49,536 nt of DNA from a virus: the IMG/VR virus record IMGVR_UViG_3300025313_000025, positions 1 to 49,536 of that record; one strand, written 5' to 3'. Positions within the stretch are counted from its first letter, which is position 1. Every line of letters starts with the position of its first letter. The notes under the pieces are model-generated. The model worked only from the letters and a program-made list of their open reading frames with translations. It made no database searches and had not been told where the DNA came from. A program made the translations under genes and the position numbers. This document shows, piece after piece, positions 39,202 through 48,246 of the stretch.

Positions 39202-42200
39202 TGGCTACCGTCGTCATCAAGCTCGATGGCGTCGACATCACCTCGGATGTGGTCTTTGCCCAACCCACCAACTTCAGGGGTCTTGCTGACGGGCAGCCCG
39301 GGACGGCTGTCGTCCTCATCGATGATGAGCAGCAGGCTTACACCCCTGACGACATCCGAACCGGGATGACGCTCGAGCTGTTCATCGATGGACAGCGCGA
39401 GTGGGATGGCTGGGCGTTCAAGGTCCGGCGTGCATGGCCGCTGCCGGTCGACGACACCTCACAGCCAGTCACCGTGCCGCGCTTCTGGATCATCGAGGGT
39501 TACGACCGGAACATCCTCTTCCAGAAGCGTTTCATGTATCGGATCGACGACCCTGCCAATAACGAGGGCTTCACGATCTGGCCCACGGACACGTCTGACA
39601 AGCAGGCCATCGACTTCGCCCTGAACAACTACGTCGATCTCTCTGGCGATGATTTGGACATCGAGTCAGGCATCGAGCAAGTCGCCTCTCCGGGCCCTTT
39701 CGAGGAGTTCACGCTGGGGTACGTCAGCGCCCCGCTAGGAGTGCTCTTCGATGACGCCGCGAAGATCACGGGAGCCGTCTTCTACATCGACCCGGACCGC
39801 GTCCTCCGCTACATCGATGACAGGACCGTCACAGCGCCGTTCGTCCTCTCCGATGCCCCCACTGCAGGTCAGGTCGGCTACCGCGAGGCTGAGGCCGCGA
39901 GAGACTACACCGACGCTGGCAACGAAGCCCTCATCTGGGGCGCCGGGTTGGGTTCTGCGGACCCTGTCTTCGCGAAGTACACCGACACCGATCGCGTGGC
40001 ACTGCATGGACTCTGGCAGTACGGAGAGGTCTACGTCGGTGCGTGGAAGCAACAGACTGTCAACCGCCGTGCTCGCACGTATGTCGAGGGCTCACCAAGC
40101 CATCGGCGTGGTCATAACGATCCAGTCCCGGTCGTGACCTGCAGTCTCTTCACCCCGGGCATCCGGGTCGGGCACGTCGTCGACTTTCGCATGACGACGT
40201 TCGACTACCAAGAGGACTTGCCCGTCCGTTCATCGACCATCACGTTCCTCACCCCGACAGAACCGCGCTGGGACATCGAACTGACGCTTCGGGTCGATAC
40301 ACCCTTCGGCGTTCCCGACCTGTGGAAGTTCGCTTTTCCGTCCCCCTTCGATATCTCAGAGACCATCCCGCCCGAGGGGCCTGGTGGCATCGGTGGGGCG
40401 TCACCGATGACCTATGTCTTGGGCACGTTCTTCAGCGATGGGGCGAACGGACCAACGTTCGAGGGGCTCTATGCCCAGTCCGCTGGAGACAGGGCCTTCA
40501 TCTCCGCCTTTGCAGACGATGGACCGCCCACATGGAATCTGTTGATGAACGACGACATGCTTGGTGCGGTCGGCACTTATCGACACCCTGACGATGATCC
40601 CTATCCTTCGGGACCGTTCCCTGCGACAGAGGAGCTGGAGGTGTGGAGCGCGGCGGCTGACGCCACTGGCTTATACGTCAACTCTTTTGCCCAGGTCGCC
40701 TCAGCGGGTTGGGATAGTTCATGGGTAGGTATCCATAAGTATTCTCCCGATGGGACTCCACTCTGGACCACGTTCATGAGCCAAAGTTTCTTCTCTGGCG
40801 ATGGGCAGATGGTGCTCGCTGACGGATACCTTTACCTGTTCTGGGGTGGGGATGGCAACCTGCTCCAGTTGGATCCCGGGACCGGCTCTGTCATGTTCTT
40901 CCGTGAACTCTTGACGGGTCCGGATTCCGGGCTTGGGCACGTGGAAACAAGTTATGGTTATTGGCCGAACACGCCGCCAGCTTCTCCATACAACTATCTA
41001 GTTGGTAGCGGTTATCGCATCAACGCCTACAACGAGAGCCCCTGGCGGTATTACGGGTTCACCGTTGGCGTATGGCCCTTATGGTTGTGGGATCCTAGCG
41101 CTGGTGTGAACGGTTTCGAACAACGTGAGTGGGTGGGGGTCGGGCCCAGGCTCGACCAGTATGGGATCCGAGCGAAGATCGAGTTCGGAAACGCCGACAC
41201 TGTCCAAATCTTCGACTTCACTACCCTTCCTGGATATACAGGCAGTGGTTCTATCCCTGCCTATTCCGTCGACTGTCCGATAGAGGGCGCTGACGCATCC
41301 TTGGTCGGACAGCATGCGAGTGGCGAGTGGTTCGACATCTCGGATGACTCGAACATAAGGATGGCGTCTCCTGGCGGCATCACCGTCGATCACACGACTG
41401 CTGCGAGCGCGATCTGGGAAGATCTCGATGATCCGACTACTGAGTGGCTGATCACTACAGAGGAGTTCTTCCACGATCGCAGTTTCTATGCTGGGCTCGC
41501 CAAGGGGCCAGGTGACACGTACTACATGGTGTCGCGCCCGATAGCCCGGACCGGCGTAACGGTCACTGGTTTCTATCAAGTCCACCGATACGGACCGACT
41601 GGTGGACCACAAGCTACGGCTGACGTTTCGGTGTTCTCGACCTCCACCCGATCGTTTCGGCTTGTCACCCATCCGGACCGAGGAAAGTTCTACTTAATCC
41701 GACGGGAAGCATCGACGTGGTACTTGGACGAGTGGGACGGGTCGACCATGACGTTCATCAAGAATATCGTCACCAAGACGTCTGGTGCTTCTCAGGCCAT
41801 CGCCGATGGTGTCGGTGTCGATGAGTCCACAGGCAACATCATCGTGTATTCGGGCTCCGGTCAGTACGGTGGTTATAGTCCTGATGGCGCCGCTCTTTGG
41901 ACGCTGGCGCCGGCCTTCACGTATACCGGGGCTTCGATGGCAGCCTTCTCTGGGAAGGCCTCCGTAGCTGGGTCTGAGTTCCATGGAAGTCCCGATTTCT
42001 TCGACTCACCCGTGCTGCTGGAGATCGACGGAGCCACGGGTGGCGTCATCGTGGCGCCTCGCGGCTGGGCTGCTGATGCTGTCTGGGACGCCCTTCCGAC
42101 CGCCGTGGCCTCATCCAGTGGTGGCGGTGGGACGGGACAACTTGTCACCAACATCCCTATCTATGACAACGCTGAGCATGCTGGGGCGCAGTACTACATC

Positions 42201-42938
42201 ACTCAGTACCCATACGCTGCGGGTTCGCTGGTGGTCTATTTCCAGGGCATCCGCTTGCGACCGAACGTCGACTATATCGAGACAGACCCGACGACCGGTG
42301 AGTTTCGCATCCTTGGTGACAGGGACATCTCATCATCGTTGCTCGTGAAGTACACGCGAGCAGGGAGTGTCCCGACTTCATCTGGTGGTGAGGTCTATCG
42401 CCCGGCTCCACAACTCCAGTACGGCTGGGGCACGCCGATGGACGGCTACAACGCGATCTTCGCTTGCTCGGCGATGGCCCTTGACCGGCATACGCTAGGA
42501 GCGAACACGGCGTTCGCGGGAACCCCTCGCAACACGCCACCCAATCATCGTGGCTTCCAGTCCGACCAGTCGACTGGAGGCGGATTGGACGATGTCGAGA
42601 CTGCATGGTCTGCCGGCTGGGGCGAGACGTTCTATGGCTGGGGCATCCAGAGTTGGAGCGCGTTCGTCACGCATATCGACGCCAGGCAGGGAGCCGTCCT
42701 GCAAGGCATCTACAGCAACCTGCCTGCCTCGAAGCGACTCAGCAACTTCACAGGCGCTCATGCCATCTACATCAACGAACGCTTCGCGAACGGCAACTTC
42801 TGGGGCATCGATCCGCTCTATCGTTACCCCACTCTCTACACCACCGATGAGTTGAAAGCGTATGCCGCTGGCATCGTCATCGGAGCCGACACGGTGGGCT
42901 ACGGGTCGGTCAGCGCTGGCTACACGAAGGTGACCTGA
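39201..42938 (+). CDS. Tail hub protein with propeller-like insert and C39-like peptidase
   Basis: 1245 residues. Residues 1-~390 form a hub domain (VVIKLDGVDITSDVVFAQPT, GYDRNILFQKRF, VFYIDPDRVLRYIDDR) shared with the next gene. Residues ~400-970 show repeated KYSPDGTPLW and GYSPDGAALWTL strands, as in a beta propeller. Residues ~975-1055 are a small adhesin-type beta domain. Residues ~1075-1245 look like a cysteine peptidase: C1089 in FACSAMALDRHTLG and H1187 in FTGAHAIYINE, then DPLYR. That pattern is frequent in actinophage tail proteins and would open the cell wall. The ATG directly adjoins the tape measure stop. Confidence 0.82.
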   Translation: MATVVIKLDGVDITSDVVFAQPTNFRGLADGQPGTAVVLIDDEQQAYTPDDIRTGMTLELFIDGQREWDGWAFKVRRAWPLPVDDTSQPVTVPRFWIIEGYDRNILFQKRFMYRIDDPANNEGFTIWPTDTSDKQAIDFALNNYVDLSGDDLDIESGIEQVASPGPFEEFTLGYVSAPLGVLFDDAAKITGAVFYIDPDRVLRYIDDRTVTAPFVLSDAPTAGQVGYREAEAARDYTDAGNEALIWGAGLGSADPVFAKYTDTDRVALHGLWQYGEVYVGAWKQQTVNRRARTYVEGSPSHRRGHNDPVPVVTCSLFTPGIRVGHVVDFRMTTFDYQEDLPVRSSTITFLTPTEPRWDIELTLRVDTPFGVPDLWKFAFPSPFDISETIPPEGPGGIGGASPMTYVLGTFFSDGANGPTFEGLYAQSAGDRAFISAFADDGPPTWNLLMNDDMLGAVGTYRHPDDDPYPSGPFPATEELEVWSAAADATGLYVNSFAQVASAGWDSSWVGIHKYSPDGTPLWTTFMSQSFFSGDGQMVLADGYLYLFWGGDGNLLQLDPGTGSVMFFRELLTGPDSGLGHVETSYGYWPNTPPASPYNYLVGSGYRINAYNESPWRYYGFTVGVWPLWLWDPSAGVNGFEQREWVGVGPRLDQYGIRAKIEFGNADTVQIFDFTTLPGYTGSGSIPAYSVDCPIEGADASLVGQHASGEWFDISDDSNIRMASPGGITVDHTTAASAIWEDLDDPTTEWLITTEEFFHDRSFYAGLAKGPGDTYYMVSRPIARTGVTVTGFYQVHRYGPTGGPQATADVSVFSTSTRSFRLVTHPDRGKFYLIRREASTWYLDEWDGSTMTFIKNIVTKTSGASQAIADGVGVDESTGNIIVYSGSGQYGGYSPDGAALWTLAPAFTYTGASMAAFSGKASVAGSEFHGSPDFFDSPVLLEIDGATGGVIVAPRGWAADAVWDALPTAVASSSGGGGTGQLVTNIPIYDNAEHAGAQYYITQYPYAAGSLVVYFQGIRLRPNVDYIETDPTTGEFRILGDRDISSSLLVKYTRAGSVPTSSGGEVYRPAPQLQYGWGTPMDGYNAIFACSAMALDRHTLGANTAFAGTPRNTPPNHRGFQSDQSTGGGLDDVETAWSAGWGETFYGWGIQSWSAFVTHIDARQGAVLQGIYSNLPASKRLSNFTGAHAIYINERFANGNFWGIDPLYRYPTLYTTDELKAYAAGIVIGADTVGYGSVSAGYTKVT

Positions 42939-44527
42939 TGGCGACACCATCCGACATCTCCATCACGCTCGACGGGACAGAGATCAGCGACCGTGTCGTC
43001 TATCAGGAGACGATGTTCACGAGTCAGGCCAACCCTGTCCAGGGTTCGTTCAAGCTAGCTGCTCGGGACCTCTCTCAGAACTTCTCGCCGACAGCGGGCG
43101 AAAAGCTGGCGTTCCATCTCGATAGCATGCCGCTCTTCGGTGGCTATCTCATGCGCATCGGACGTGGCAACTTCCTCGCCGCAGATGACACATCCGTGCC
43201 GTCCGCGGTCCGTTCGAGGAAGTGGATCCTGACAGGGCCAGACTTCAACATCCTCTTCGATAAGCGTGTGCTCTACGACTCAGCGGACCCCACGAGCGCG
43301 CTCGAGGTGCCCTCTGGCTCGCGCACCATCAGCGAGGCCTTCAAGTACCTGATGGAGAACTTCATCGACGTCCCTGCCGGACTCGACTTCGCGACGTTCC
43401 GTGATGTCATCACGACCTCGTATGGGACAGAGGAGAACGGTGGACTCTTCGTCGGACAGGGCAAGACATGGCGCGAACAGATGGACGACTTCTCAGACAA
43501 CGGTGGGGTCATCTACTACATCGACGCCGACTTCAGGGTCCATCTCCATGAATACGAGACGCTGCTATCGCCGTGGGCGTTCACAGACTCGAACCCCAAC
43601 GGCGTCACGACCATCGGCTTCCGTGAGGGCGAGTACTCAGAGAACTTCGAGCAGGTCGTGACCGATGCGCTCGTCTGGGGTGGCTCTTCGATCCGCAATC
43701 CCGGTGGACCAGCAGGCGACATCGTCTTCGCTCGCTATCCTGACCCGCCAGCCGTGGATGCGACATGGCACGGAAGGCTACAGCCCGCTGACCGAGAGCA
43801 GGCCGCCATCGACCGTCGCAACCTGTATGGGCGCTGGCAGTATGCCGAGGAACGGGCTGGGCAGGAGAACTACCTGACCCAGGGATCGGTGAAAAACCGC
43901 GCCTTCGTCATCATCAACGGCCCGCCAGGGACTGTCCCGACACAAGGCATCGAGGGCGGACTCTCACGACCCACCGAGACGATGAACGTAGTGTGGTTCG
44001 CCCATGATGTCCCTGGCGGCGCACATGTCGTCCCGGGTATGCTCATGAACTTCATCCTCTACACCCAAGGACCGAGTCCAGGAGTCCCACTGGTCACGAC
44101 GCTGCCATGCCGCAGCATCCGTGTCTCGTTCCCGACCCTGCCGACCGAAAATCCTGGTGGCCAGACGTATGTCCGCTTTGAGGGTGAGTTCGGGACCTCG
44201 TTCTCGGACTCTCGGCATCTCTGGAGGGCGTTGCGGCGACAGAAGGGCACCATCGGCCAAACGACCGTCTTGGTGGATAACTCAAGCGCTGGCGTGCCTG
44301 CAGGGTCGTTCGCGACCGTCTATCCAGATGAGACCGCCAACGGGACGCGAACCTCGTTCACGTTCCCATACACGTTCTATCAGGGTCAGTTCGACCTCTT
44401 CCTCAACGGCCTCTTCCAGCGTCCGACCATCGATTACACCTATGACCCGACGAGCAAGCAGGTGACGTTCATCACCGCGCCAGGAACGGGTGATCAGATG
44501 TGGGCCATCGGATACGTGAGCGAGTGA
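42938..44527 (+). CDS. Second tail hub/baseplate protein, 529 aa
   Basis: Paralogous to the N-terminal domain of the preceding gene: DISITLDGTEISDRVVYQET, GPDFNILFDKR, GGVIYYIDADFRVHLHEYET, GFREGEYSENF and TDALVWGG all have counterparts there. The C-terminal ~95 residues (TVYPDETANGTRTSFTFPYT, FLNGLFQRPTIDYTYDP) are the same small beta domain found before the peptidase in the neighbour. No propeller or peptidase. Likely hub or distal tail ring subunit. ATG 42938 overlaps the previous stop. Confidence 0.78.
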   Translation: MATPSDISITLDGTEISDRVVYQETMFTSQANPVQGSFKLAARDLSQNFSPTAGEKLAFHLDSMPLFGGYLMRIGRGNFLAADDTSVPSAVRSRKWILTGPDFNILFDKRVLYDSADPTSALEVPSGSRTISEAFKYLMENFIDVPAGLDFATFRDVITTSYGTEENGGLFVGQGKTWREQMDDFSDNGGVIYYIDADFRVHLHEYETLLSPWAFTDSNPNGVTTIGFREGEYSENFEQVVTDALVWGGSSIRNPGGPAGDIVFARYPDPPAVDATWHGRLQPADREQAAIDRRNLYGRWQYAEERAGQENYLTQGSVKNRAFVIINGPPGTVPTQGIEGGLSRPTETMNVVWFAHDVPGGAHVVPGMLMNFILYTQGPSPGVPLVTTLPCRSIRVSFPTLPTENPGGQTYVRFEGEFGTSFSDSRHLWRALRRQKGTIGQTTVLVDNSSAGVPAGSFATVYPDETANGTRTSFTFPYTFYQGQFDLFLNGLFQRPTIDYTYDPTSKQVTFITAPGTGDQMWAIGYVSE

Positions 44528-44528
44528 G

Positions 44529-44987
44529 ATGCCAGCCTCCTCGTTCGTCGTCGACGCTGTCATCTTCAAGACGGCGCTGCCCGCCTTCGCCATCGATGCC
44601 GTCATCACTGCTCGCTCGTTCACCATCGACGCATGGATCATCGGTGAGCGCTGGAAGCATCATCGCGTCAGGGATCACTTCGGACCAGAGAGCGATCTCT
44701 ACGTAGTCCTCTCGGAGAAGGTCGGGAAGTACGAAGCGTTCACACCGATCCACTGGGTGCTGGCAGACATGGCCCAGCGTCTGGTCTATCTCGAGGACTA
44801 CACGCGCACGAAGGCGACGTTCGCGGTCGACGCGTGGATCAGCGACCAGGTCATCGTCATGGATGCTGTCATCAAGAGGACGTTCTCCGGGTCGTTCCTG
44901 GTCGATGCTGTGCTCAGCAAGGGTGGCATCTTCACTGTCGATGCCTGCATCGCTGGCATCTTCACCATCAACGCCTTCATCGTATGA
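44529..44987 (+). CDS. Tail-tip protein with 14-residue repeats, 152 aa
   Basis: Three units at the N-terminus (SSFVVDAVIFKTAL, PAFAIDAVITA, RSFTIDAWIIG), a helical centre (residues ~40-95: VRDHFGPESDLYVVLSEKVG, LADMAQRLVYLEDY) and five more units at the end, finishing TINAFIV. The repeat is the same as in the 21588-25895 protein. The centre is a counterpart of the N-terminal part of the next gene. Probably an appendage or linker at the tail tip. Confidence 0.75.
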   Translation: MPASSFVVDAVIFKTALPAFAIDAVITARSFTIDAWIIGERWKHHRVRDHFGPESDLYVVLSEKVGKYEAFTPIHWVLADMAQRLVYLEDYTRTKATFAVDAWISDQVIVMDAVIKRTFSGSFLVDAVLSKGGIFTVDACIAGIFTINAFIV

Positions 44988-45598
44988 GCCATACGACCTA
45001 CCGCAATCGACATGAGCGCGGGACAGAGCATCACTTCGGCGATCTATCAACGACGTTCGTGGAGCTCACAGAGGCTATCGGAGCCCTACCTGCCGGCTCG
45101 ACGGTCGAAGCCCTTCTCACGATCCTCGACTCCAGACTGTCCGTACTTGAGAACACCTACCGGATCAGCGGCTCGTTCTCGGCGAGCGCCATCATCATGC
45201 GTACCCGCCTGGAATCTTGGGTCATCGACGCGTGGCTTGAAAGTGACACCGTGCCTGGATCCTTCACGGTCGACAGCATCATCAGGATCGGCCAGATAGG
45301 TTCTTTCACAGCCAGTGCCGTCGCGAAGAGGACGCTGTCAGGCCTCCTCACAGTAGATGCCATCGCCAAGAGAGTGATCAGTGGGTCGGCTTCCGCGGAT
45401 GCGATCATCCGCGCTCTTACAAGTGGTTCACTGACGGTCGATGCTTGGCTTTTGGGCAAGAGTTTCAGCATCGAAGCCATCCTCACTGATACCTTGATGG
45501 GTTCCTTCACGATCGATGCTGTGATAGGCGATAGTGAGGCACGAAGCAACCTCGGCGAGATCACACTGGGTGACGATACCCTCGGAGATACGACATGA
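44984..45598 (+). CDS. Tail-tip protein with 14-residue repeats, 204 aa
   Basis: ATG 44984 overlaps the previous stop. The N-terminal ~65 residues (HERGTEHHFGDLSTTFVELT, LLTILDSRLSVLENTY) are helical, likely an oligomerisation stalk. About nine repeat units follow (GSFTVDSIIRIGQI, GSLTVDAWLLGKS, GSFTIDAVIGDSEA), and the end is NLGEITLGDDTLGD, the same motif that interrupts the repeats of the giant protein. Its stop overlaps the fibre gene. Confidence 0.78.
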   Translation: MSHTTYRNRHERGTEHHFGDLSTTFVELTEAIGALPAGSTVEALLTILDSRLSVLENTYRISGSFSASAIIMRTRLESWVIDAWLESDTVPGSFTVDSIIRIGQIGSFTASAVAKRTLSGLLTVDAIAKRVISGSASADAIIRALTSGSLTVDAWLLGKSFSIEAILTDTLMGSFTIDAVIGDSEARSNLGEITLGDDTLGDTT

Positions 45599-46278
45599 CA
45601 GAGCAGCTCGCTAACTTTGGCCACACGACACTCGCGGAGCCTCTCGATGACAACGAGACAGGGGTGGATGTCGCCTCTGGTGCTGTCTTCCCATCGTCAG
45701 GTAACTTCCGCGTCAAGGTTGACGACGAACTCATGCTCGTTACCTCACGAGCTACGAATACCCTGACGGTCCAACGAGGAGCAGAGGGAACGACACCTGC
45801 CACCCATGACGACGGAGCCGCCATCGACGCGGTCCTCACGGCGGCTGGGCTGGCACAGGCGATCGCGGAGATCGCGCCAGGCCGTGAATACAGCTACGTC
45901 GAGTTCACTTCGCCAGTCGCCGTCTCGGCGACGACCGAGGCGGGGGCCGACGTGATCGTCACGGCGGCAGAGATCACGTTCAACGGCAGCACCGCAATCA
46001 TCGTCGAGTTGTGGGCGCCTTACATCGTGACGGGCAGCGGCACCGCCAGTGTGCTCATCGACCTGTTCGACGGCTCGACTGCTCTTGGCATCACGGCGCA
46101 GCTTACTCAGTCGAGCGGGCGCACCGCGGGGCTCATCACGGTGCGCCTGACACCATCGGCTGCGGCGCACACCTACTCATGGCGCGCATGGCGAGCGGAC
46201 TCCAACGGAACTATCCAGGCCGGGGCAGGCGGGGCGGGTAACTACATGCCCGGATACATCCGTATCATCAAAGCCTAG
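45595..46278 (+). CDS. Tail fibre/receptor-binding protein, 227 aa
   Basis: N-terminal LANFGHTTLAEPLDDNETGV and FRVKVDDELMLVTSRATNTL with VQRGAEGTTPATHDDGAAI form the small attachment domain common at the base of phage fibres. The C-terminal ~130 residues are a beta jelly-roll (AEITFNGSTAIIVELWAPYI, LLIT-type strands, YMPGYIRIIKA), likely the receptor-binding head. Last structural gene before the lysis cassette. Confidence 0.78.
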   Translation: MTEQLANFGHTTLAEPLDDNETGVDVASGAVFPSSGNFRVKVDDELMLVTSRATNTLTVQRGAEGTTPATHDDGAAIDAVLTAAGLAQAIAEIAPGREYSYVEFTSPVAVSATTEAGADVIVTAAEITFNGSTAIIVELWAPYIVTGSGTASVLIDLFDGSTALGITAQLTQSSGRTAGLITVRLTPSAAAHTYSWRAWRADSNGTIQAGAGGAGNYMPGYIRIIKA

Positions 46279-46398
46279 ATCGGCTGGATGGCTGGTATAG
46301 ATAGAAAGCAGGAGGTCGGCCACCAAGACCGGGGGTTGTCATCGATATGGGTGAGGTGCAGTGCGCCGCTCGCAGACAAGACCATGAACGGAGCACGC

Positions 46399-46623
46399 AT
46401 GTCGAAGCCGACGCCAGAGGAACAGCGCCTACTCGCCAAGATCAGGGCTGTCTCGGTCGCCGTCATCGTCGGGACCATGGTCTTCGTCATCGTCGCGGTC
46501 GTGTTGCTTCCGCTCATCCAGAAGGACTATGCTCTGAGCGAAGGGACTTTGGTGGCACTCCTGGCCACACTGACGACATCCGCTCTCACGCTAGCCGGGG
46601 TCGCGAGACTGAAAGATGGATGA
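46399..46623 (+). CDS. Holin-like membrane protein, 74 aa
   Basis: ATG 46399 is preferred because CGGAG lies 5 bases upstream; an earlier in-frame ATG (46384) has none. Two membrane segments (IRAVSVAVIVGTMVFVIVAV, then LVALLATLTTSALTLAGVA) with a charged N-terminus. It fits a class II holin or antiholin. The 120-base gap before it holds a small GTCGG/CCG hairpin only. Confidence 0.65.
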   Translation: MSKPTPEEQRLLAKIRAVSVAVIVGTMVFVIVAVVLLPLIQKDYALSEGTLVALLATLTTSALTLAGVARLKDG

Positions 46624-46927
46624 CCTGATCACGATCAACGATGGGTTGATGTCTCTCAACATCCTCGTCGCCATCCACATCATCTTGATGGTCATCTTGG
46701 TGGTCAGATTCTGGGATGGACGGTCGAACATACTCGCAGCCAAGATGGCTTTGGTCATGTTCGCGATCCTCGGCCTCTGGACGCTTTTCGCTCGACATCT
46801 CCTCACGTTGGATGGTGCGGTCATAGAGGTGATGGTGTCGTTCGTGTCCCTCTCCCTGAGGGTGGCGTCAGCGATCATCGTGACGGCATGGGCGTGGGAT
46901 GAGTTGACGCTACGGAGGACAGCGTGA
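46616..46927 (+). CDS. Membrane protein of the lysis cassette, 103 aa
   Basis: ATG 46616 lies inside the end of the previous gene. Three hydrophobic segments (LNILVAIHIILMVILVVRFW, MALVMFAILGLWTLFARHLL, SLSLRVASAIIVTAWAW). Possible holin, antiholin or accessory lysis protein. Not assigned to a family. Confidence 0.65.
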   Translation: MDDLITINDGLMSLNILVAIHIILMVILVVRFWDGRSNILAAKMALVMFAILGLWTLFARHLLTLDGAVIEVMVSFVSLSLRVASAIIVTAWAWDELTLRRTA

Positions 46928-47052
46928 CGAGATTCTATGGTGGTCCGCGCGTCGCCGGCACCCTCTTGGCCTTCGTCGGCGCGCTGGCGGTGGCGCCCGT
47001 GCTTGCCGGGAACGCCACGGTGTGGCGCTGGCCAGCGGGCCCGATGGGCTAG
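46924..47052 (+). CDS. Small signal-like protein, 42 aa
   Basis: GTG 46924 overlaps the previous stop (GTGA). A signal-like N-terminus (RVAGTLLAFVGALAVAPVLA) is followed by a short Trp-rich tail. It could be a secreted peptide or membrane anchor in lysis. Its stop overlaps the AGGAGG of the endolysin gene. Confidence 0.55.
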   Translation: MTRFYGGPRVAGTLLAFVGALAVAPVLAGNATVWRWPAGPMG

Positions 47053-47061
47053 GAGGATGTG

Positions 47062-47814
47062 ATGCGTTTTTACTTGCCGCACTTCGAGAAGCAACTCACT
47101 GGCAGTCCGCTGCAGTCCACCAACTGCGGTGCCGCTTCGGGAGCCATGCTTACCGACCAGGCCACGCTAGGCCTGAAGGACCCCACCCCAGAGCACTTCC
47201 GTCGACTCACAGGCGACATGGAGGGTGGGCTGACGATCAGCGGCATCACCAACGCCATGGAGAGACTGGGTGTCCCCGTCGAATCCTTCGACTTCACCGA
47301 TGCCCTCCACTGGCCCGCACTGCTCTCGATGCTGAAGGCAGGACGCTTCGCGGTCGTGAGCGGTGATTACGACTCACTGCCACAGAACCTCAAGGGCGAC
47401 AAGGACTTCAAGGGGCTGCACAGCGTCATGTATCAGGCTGTCCAGCCGGACAAAGTGCGCGTCGGCGACCCACTCAACGATGGCAGACGTCCTGGTATCC
47501 CCAAAGGTTGGATCACTTGGCCGATCCATGAAGCCGAACAGTATGTCGAGCGCTTCGCGAGTCAGTTCTCAGGTGGCATCTATGCCGTGGTCATGCGCGT
47601 CCAGAGGGTGGAGGCCAGGATCAAGGCCAACGTACGACTCCATCCTGACCGCACGGCGTTCGTCATCGCCACGATCGCAGGGCGCCAACGACTCACATCT
47701 GGTGGCACCGAACAAGGCGAGGCCATCGGAGGGAACAAGACATGGTTCCGTGTCTGGGTCCCTTCAGCTAGCCAAGTGGGATATGTCCACTCGAGCGTCG
47801 TGCGCCGTACATAG
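47062..47814 (+). CDS. Endolysin: C39-like peptidase with SH3-like end
   Basis: 250 residues, cutting host peptidoglycan. ATG 47062 is 5 bases after AGGAGG; the GTG at 47059 is less likely. Residues 1-~170: C22 in STNCGAASGAML, H120 in GLHSVMYQ and D in VGDPLNDG form the papain/C39-like triad. Residues ~180-250 (ANVRLHPDRTAFVIATIAGR, TWFRVWVPSASQVGYVHSSV) read as an SH3-like wall-binding domain. No signal peptide, so release needs a holin. Related in fold to the peptidase in the tail hub protein. Confidence 0.83.
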   Translation: MRFYLPHFEKQLTGSPLQSTNCGAASGAMLTDQATLGLKDPTPEHFRRLTGDMEGGLTISGITNAMERLGVPVESFDFTDALHWPALLSMLKAGRFAVVSGDYDSLPQNLKGDKDFKGLHSVMYQAVQPDKVRVGDPLNDGRRPGIPKGWITWPIHEAEQYVERFASQFSGGIYAVVMRVQRVEARIKANVRLHPDRTAFVIATIAGRQRLTSGGTEQGEAIGGNKTWFRVWVPSASQVGYVHSSVVRRT

Positions 47815-47826
47815 GGAGATATCGTC

Positions 47827-48210
47827 ATGCCGGAAGCCATCAAGGCGTTCTTCGACTCAGAAGCGGGGCAACTGGCTATCTGGGTCATCGTCCTTCCACT
47901 CTTGGACTTCGCCCTAGGAGTCGCGGCAGCTATCCGCGATCAGACCCTCGAACTCGACGTCGTAGCCGCCTTCTTGCGCACCCACATCATGGGTCGCGTC
48001 ATCCCCATCTGGCTGTTGCTCTTCGCGGGCTACTTCGCTGACAATATCGTCATCCCAGTCGCCAACGTGCCAGCCCTGCTCTCGATCGGTGTCGCAGCGG
48101 CAGGCCTCTACGTGGTCGAGACCGCAGGCTCGATACTTAGATCGTGGGGGCCCCAGAGTGGCCCGCGGCTTCTGACGCGAGATCCACAGCAACCTGTCCC
48201 GGAGGGCTAA
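47827..48210 (+). CDS. Holin, 127 aa
   Basis: ATG 47827 with AGGGAGAT upstream. Membrane segments (LAIWVIVLPLLDFALGVAAA, VIPIWLLLFAGYFADNIVIP, LLSIGVAAAGLYVVETAGSI) with a charged C-terminal tail fit a phage holin of the three-segment type. It lies directly after the endolysin. Would form the membrane lesion that releases or activates the endolysin. Confidence 0.8.
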   Translation: MPEAIKAFFDSEAGQLAIWVIVLPLLDFALGVAAAIRDQTLELDVVAAFLRTHIMGRVIPIWLLLFAGYFADNIVIPVANVPALLSIGVAAAGLYVVETAGSILRSWGPQSGPRLLTRDPQQPVPEG

Positions 48211-48246
48211 GAGCATGGAGGACTGGGACGGCCATAACGGGGGGCC

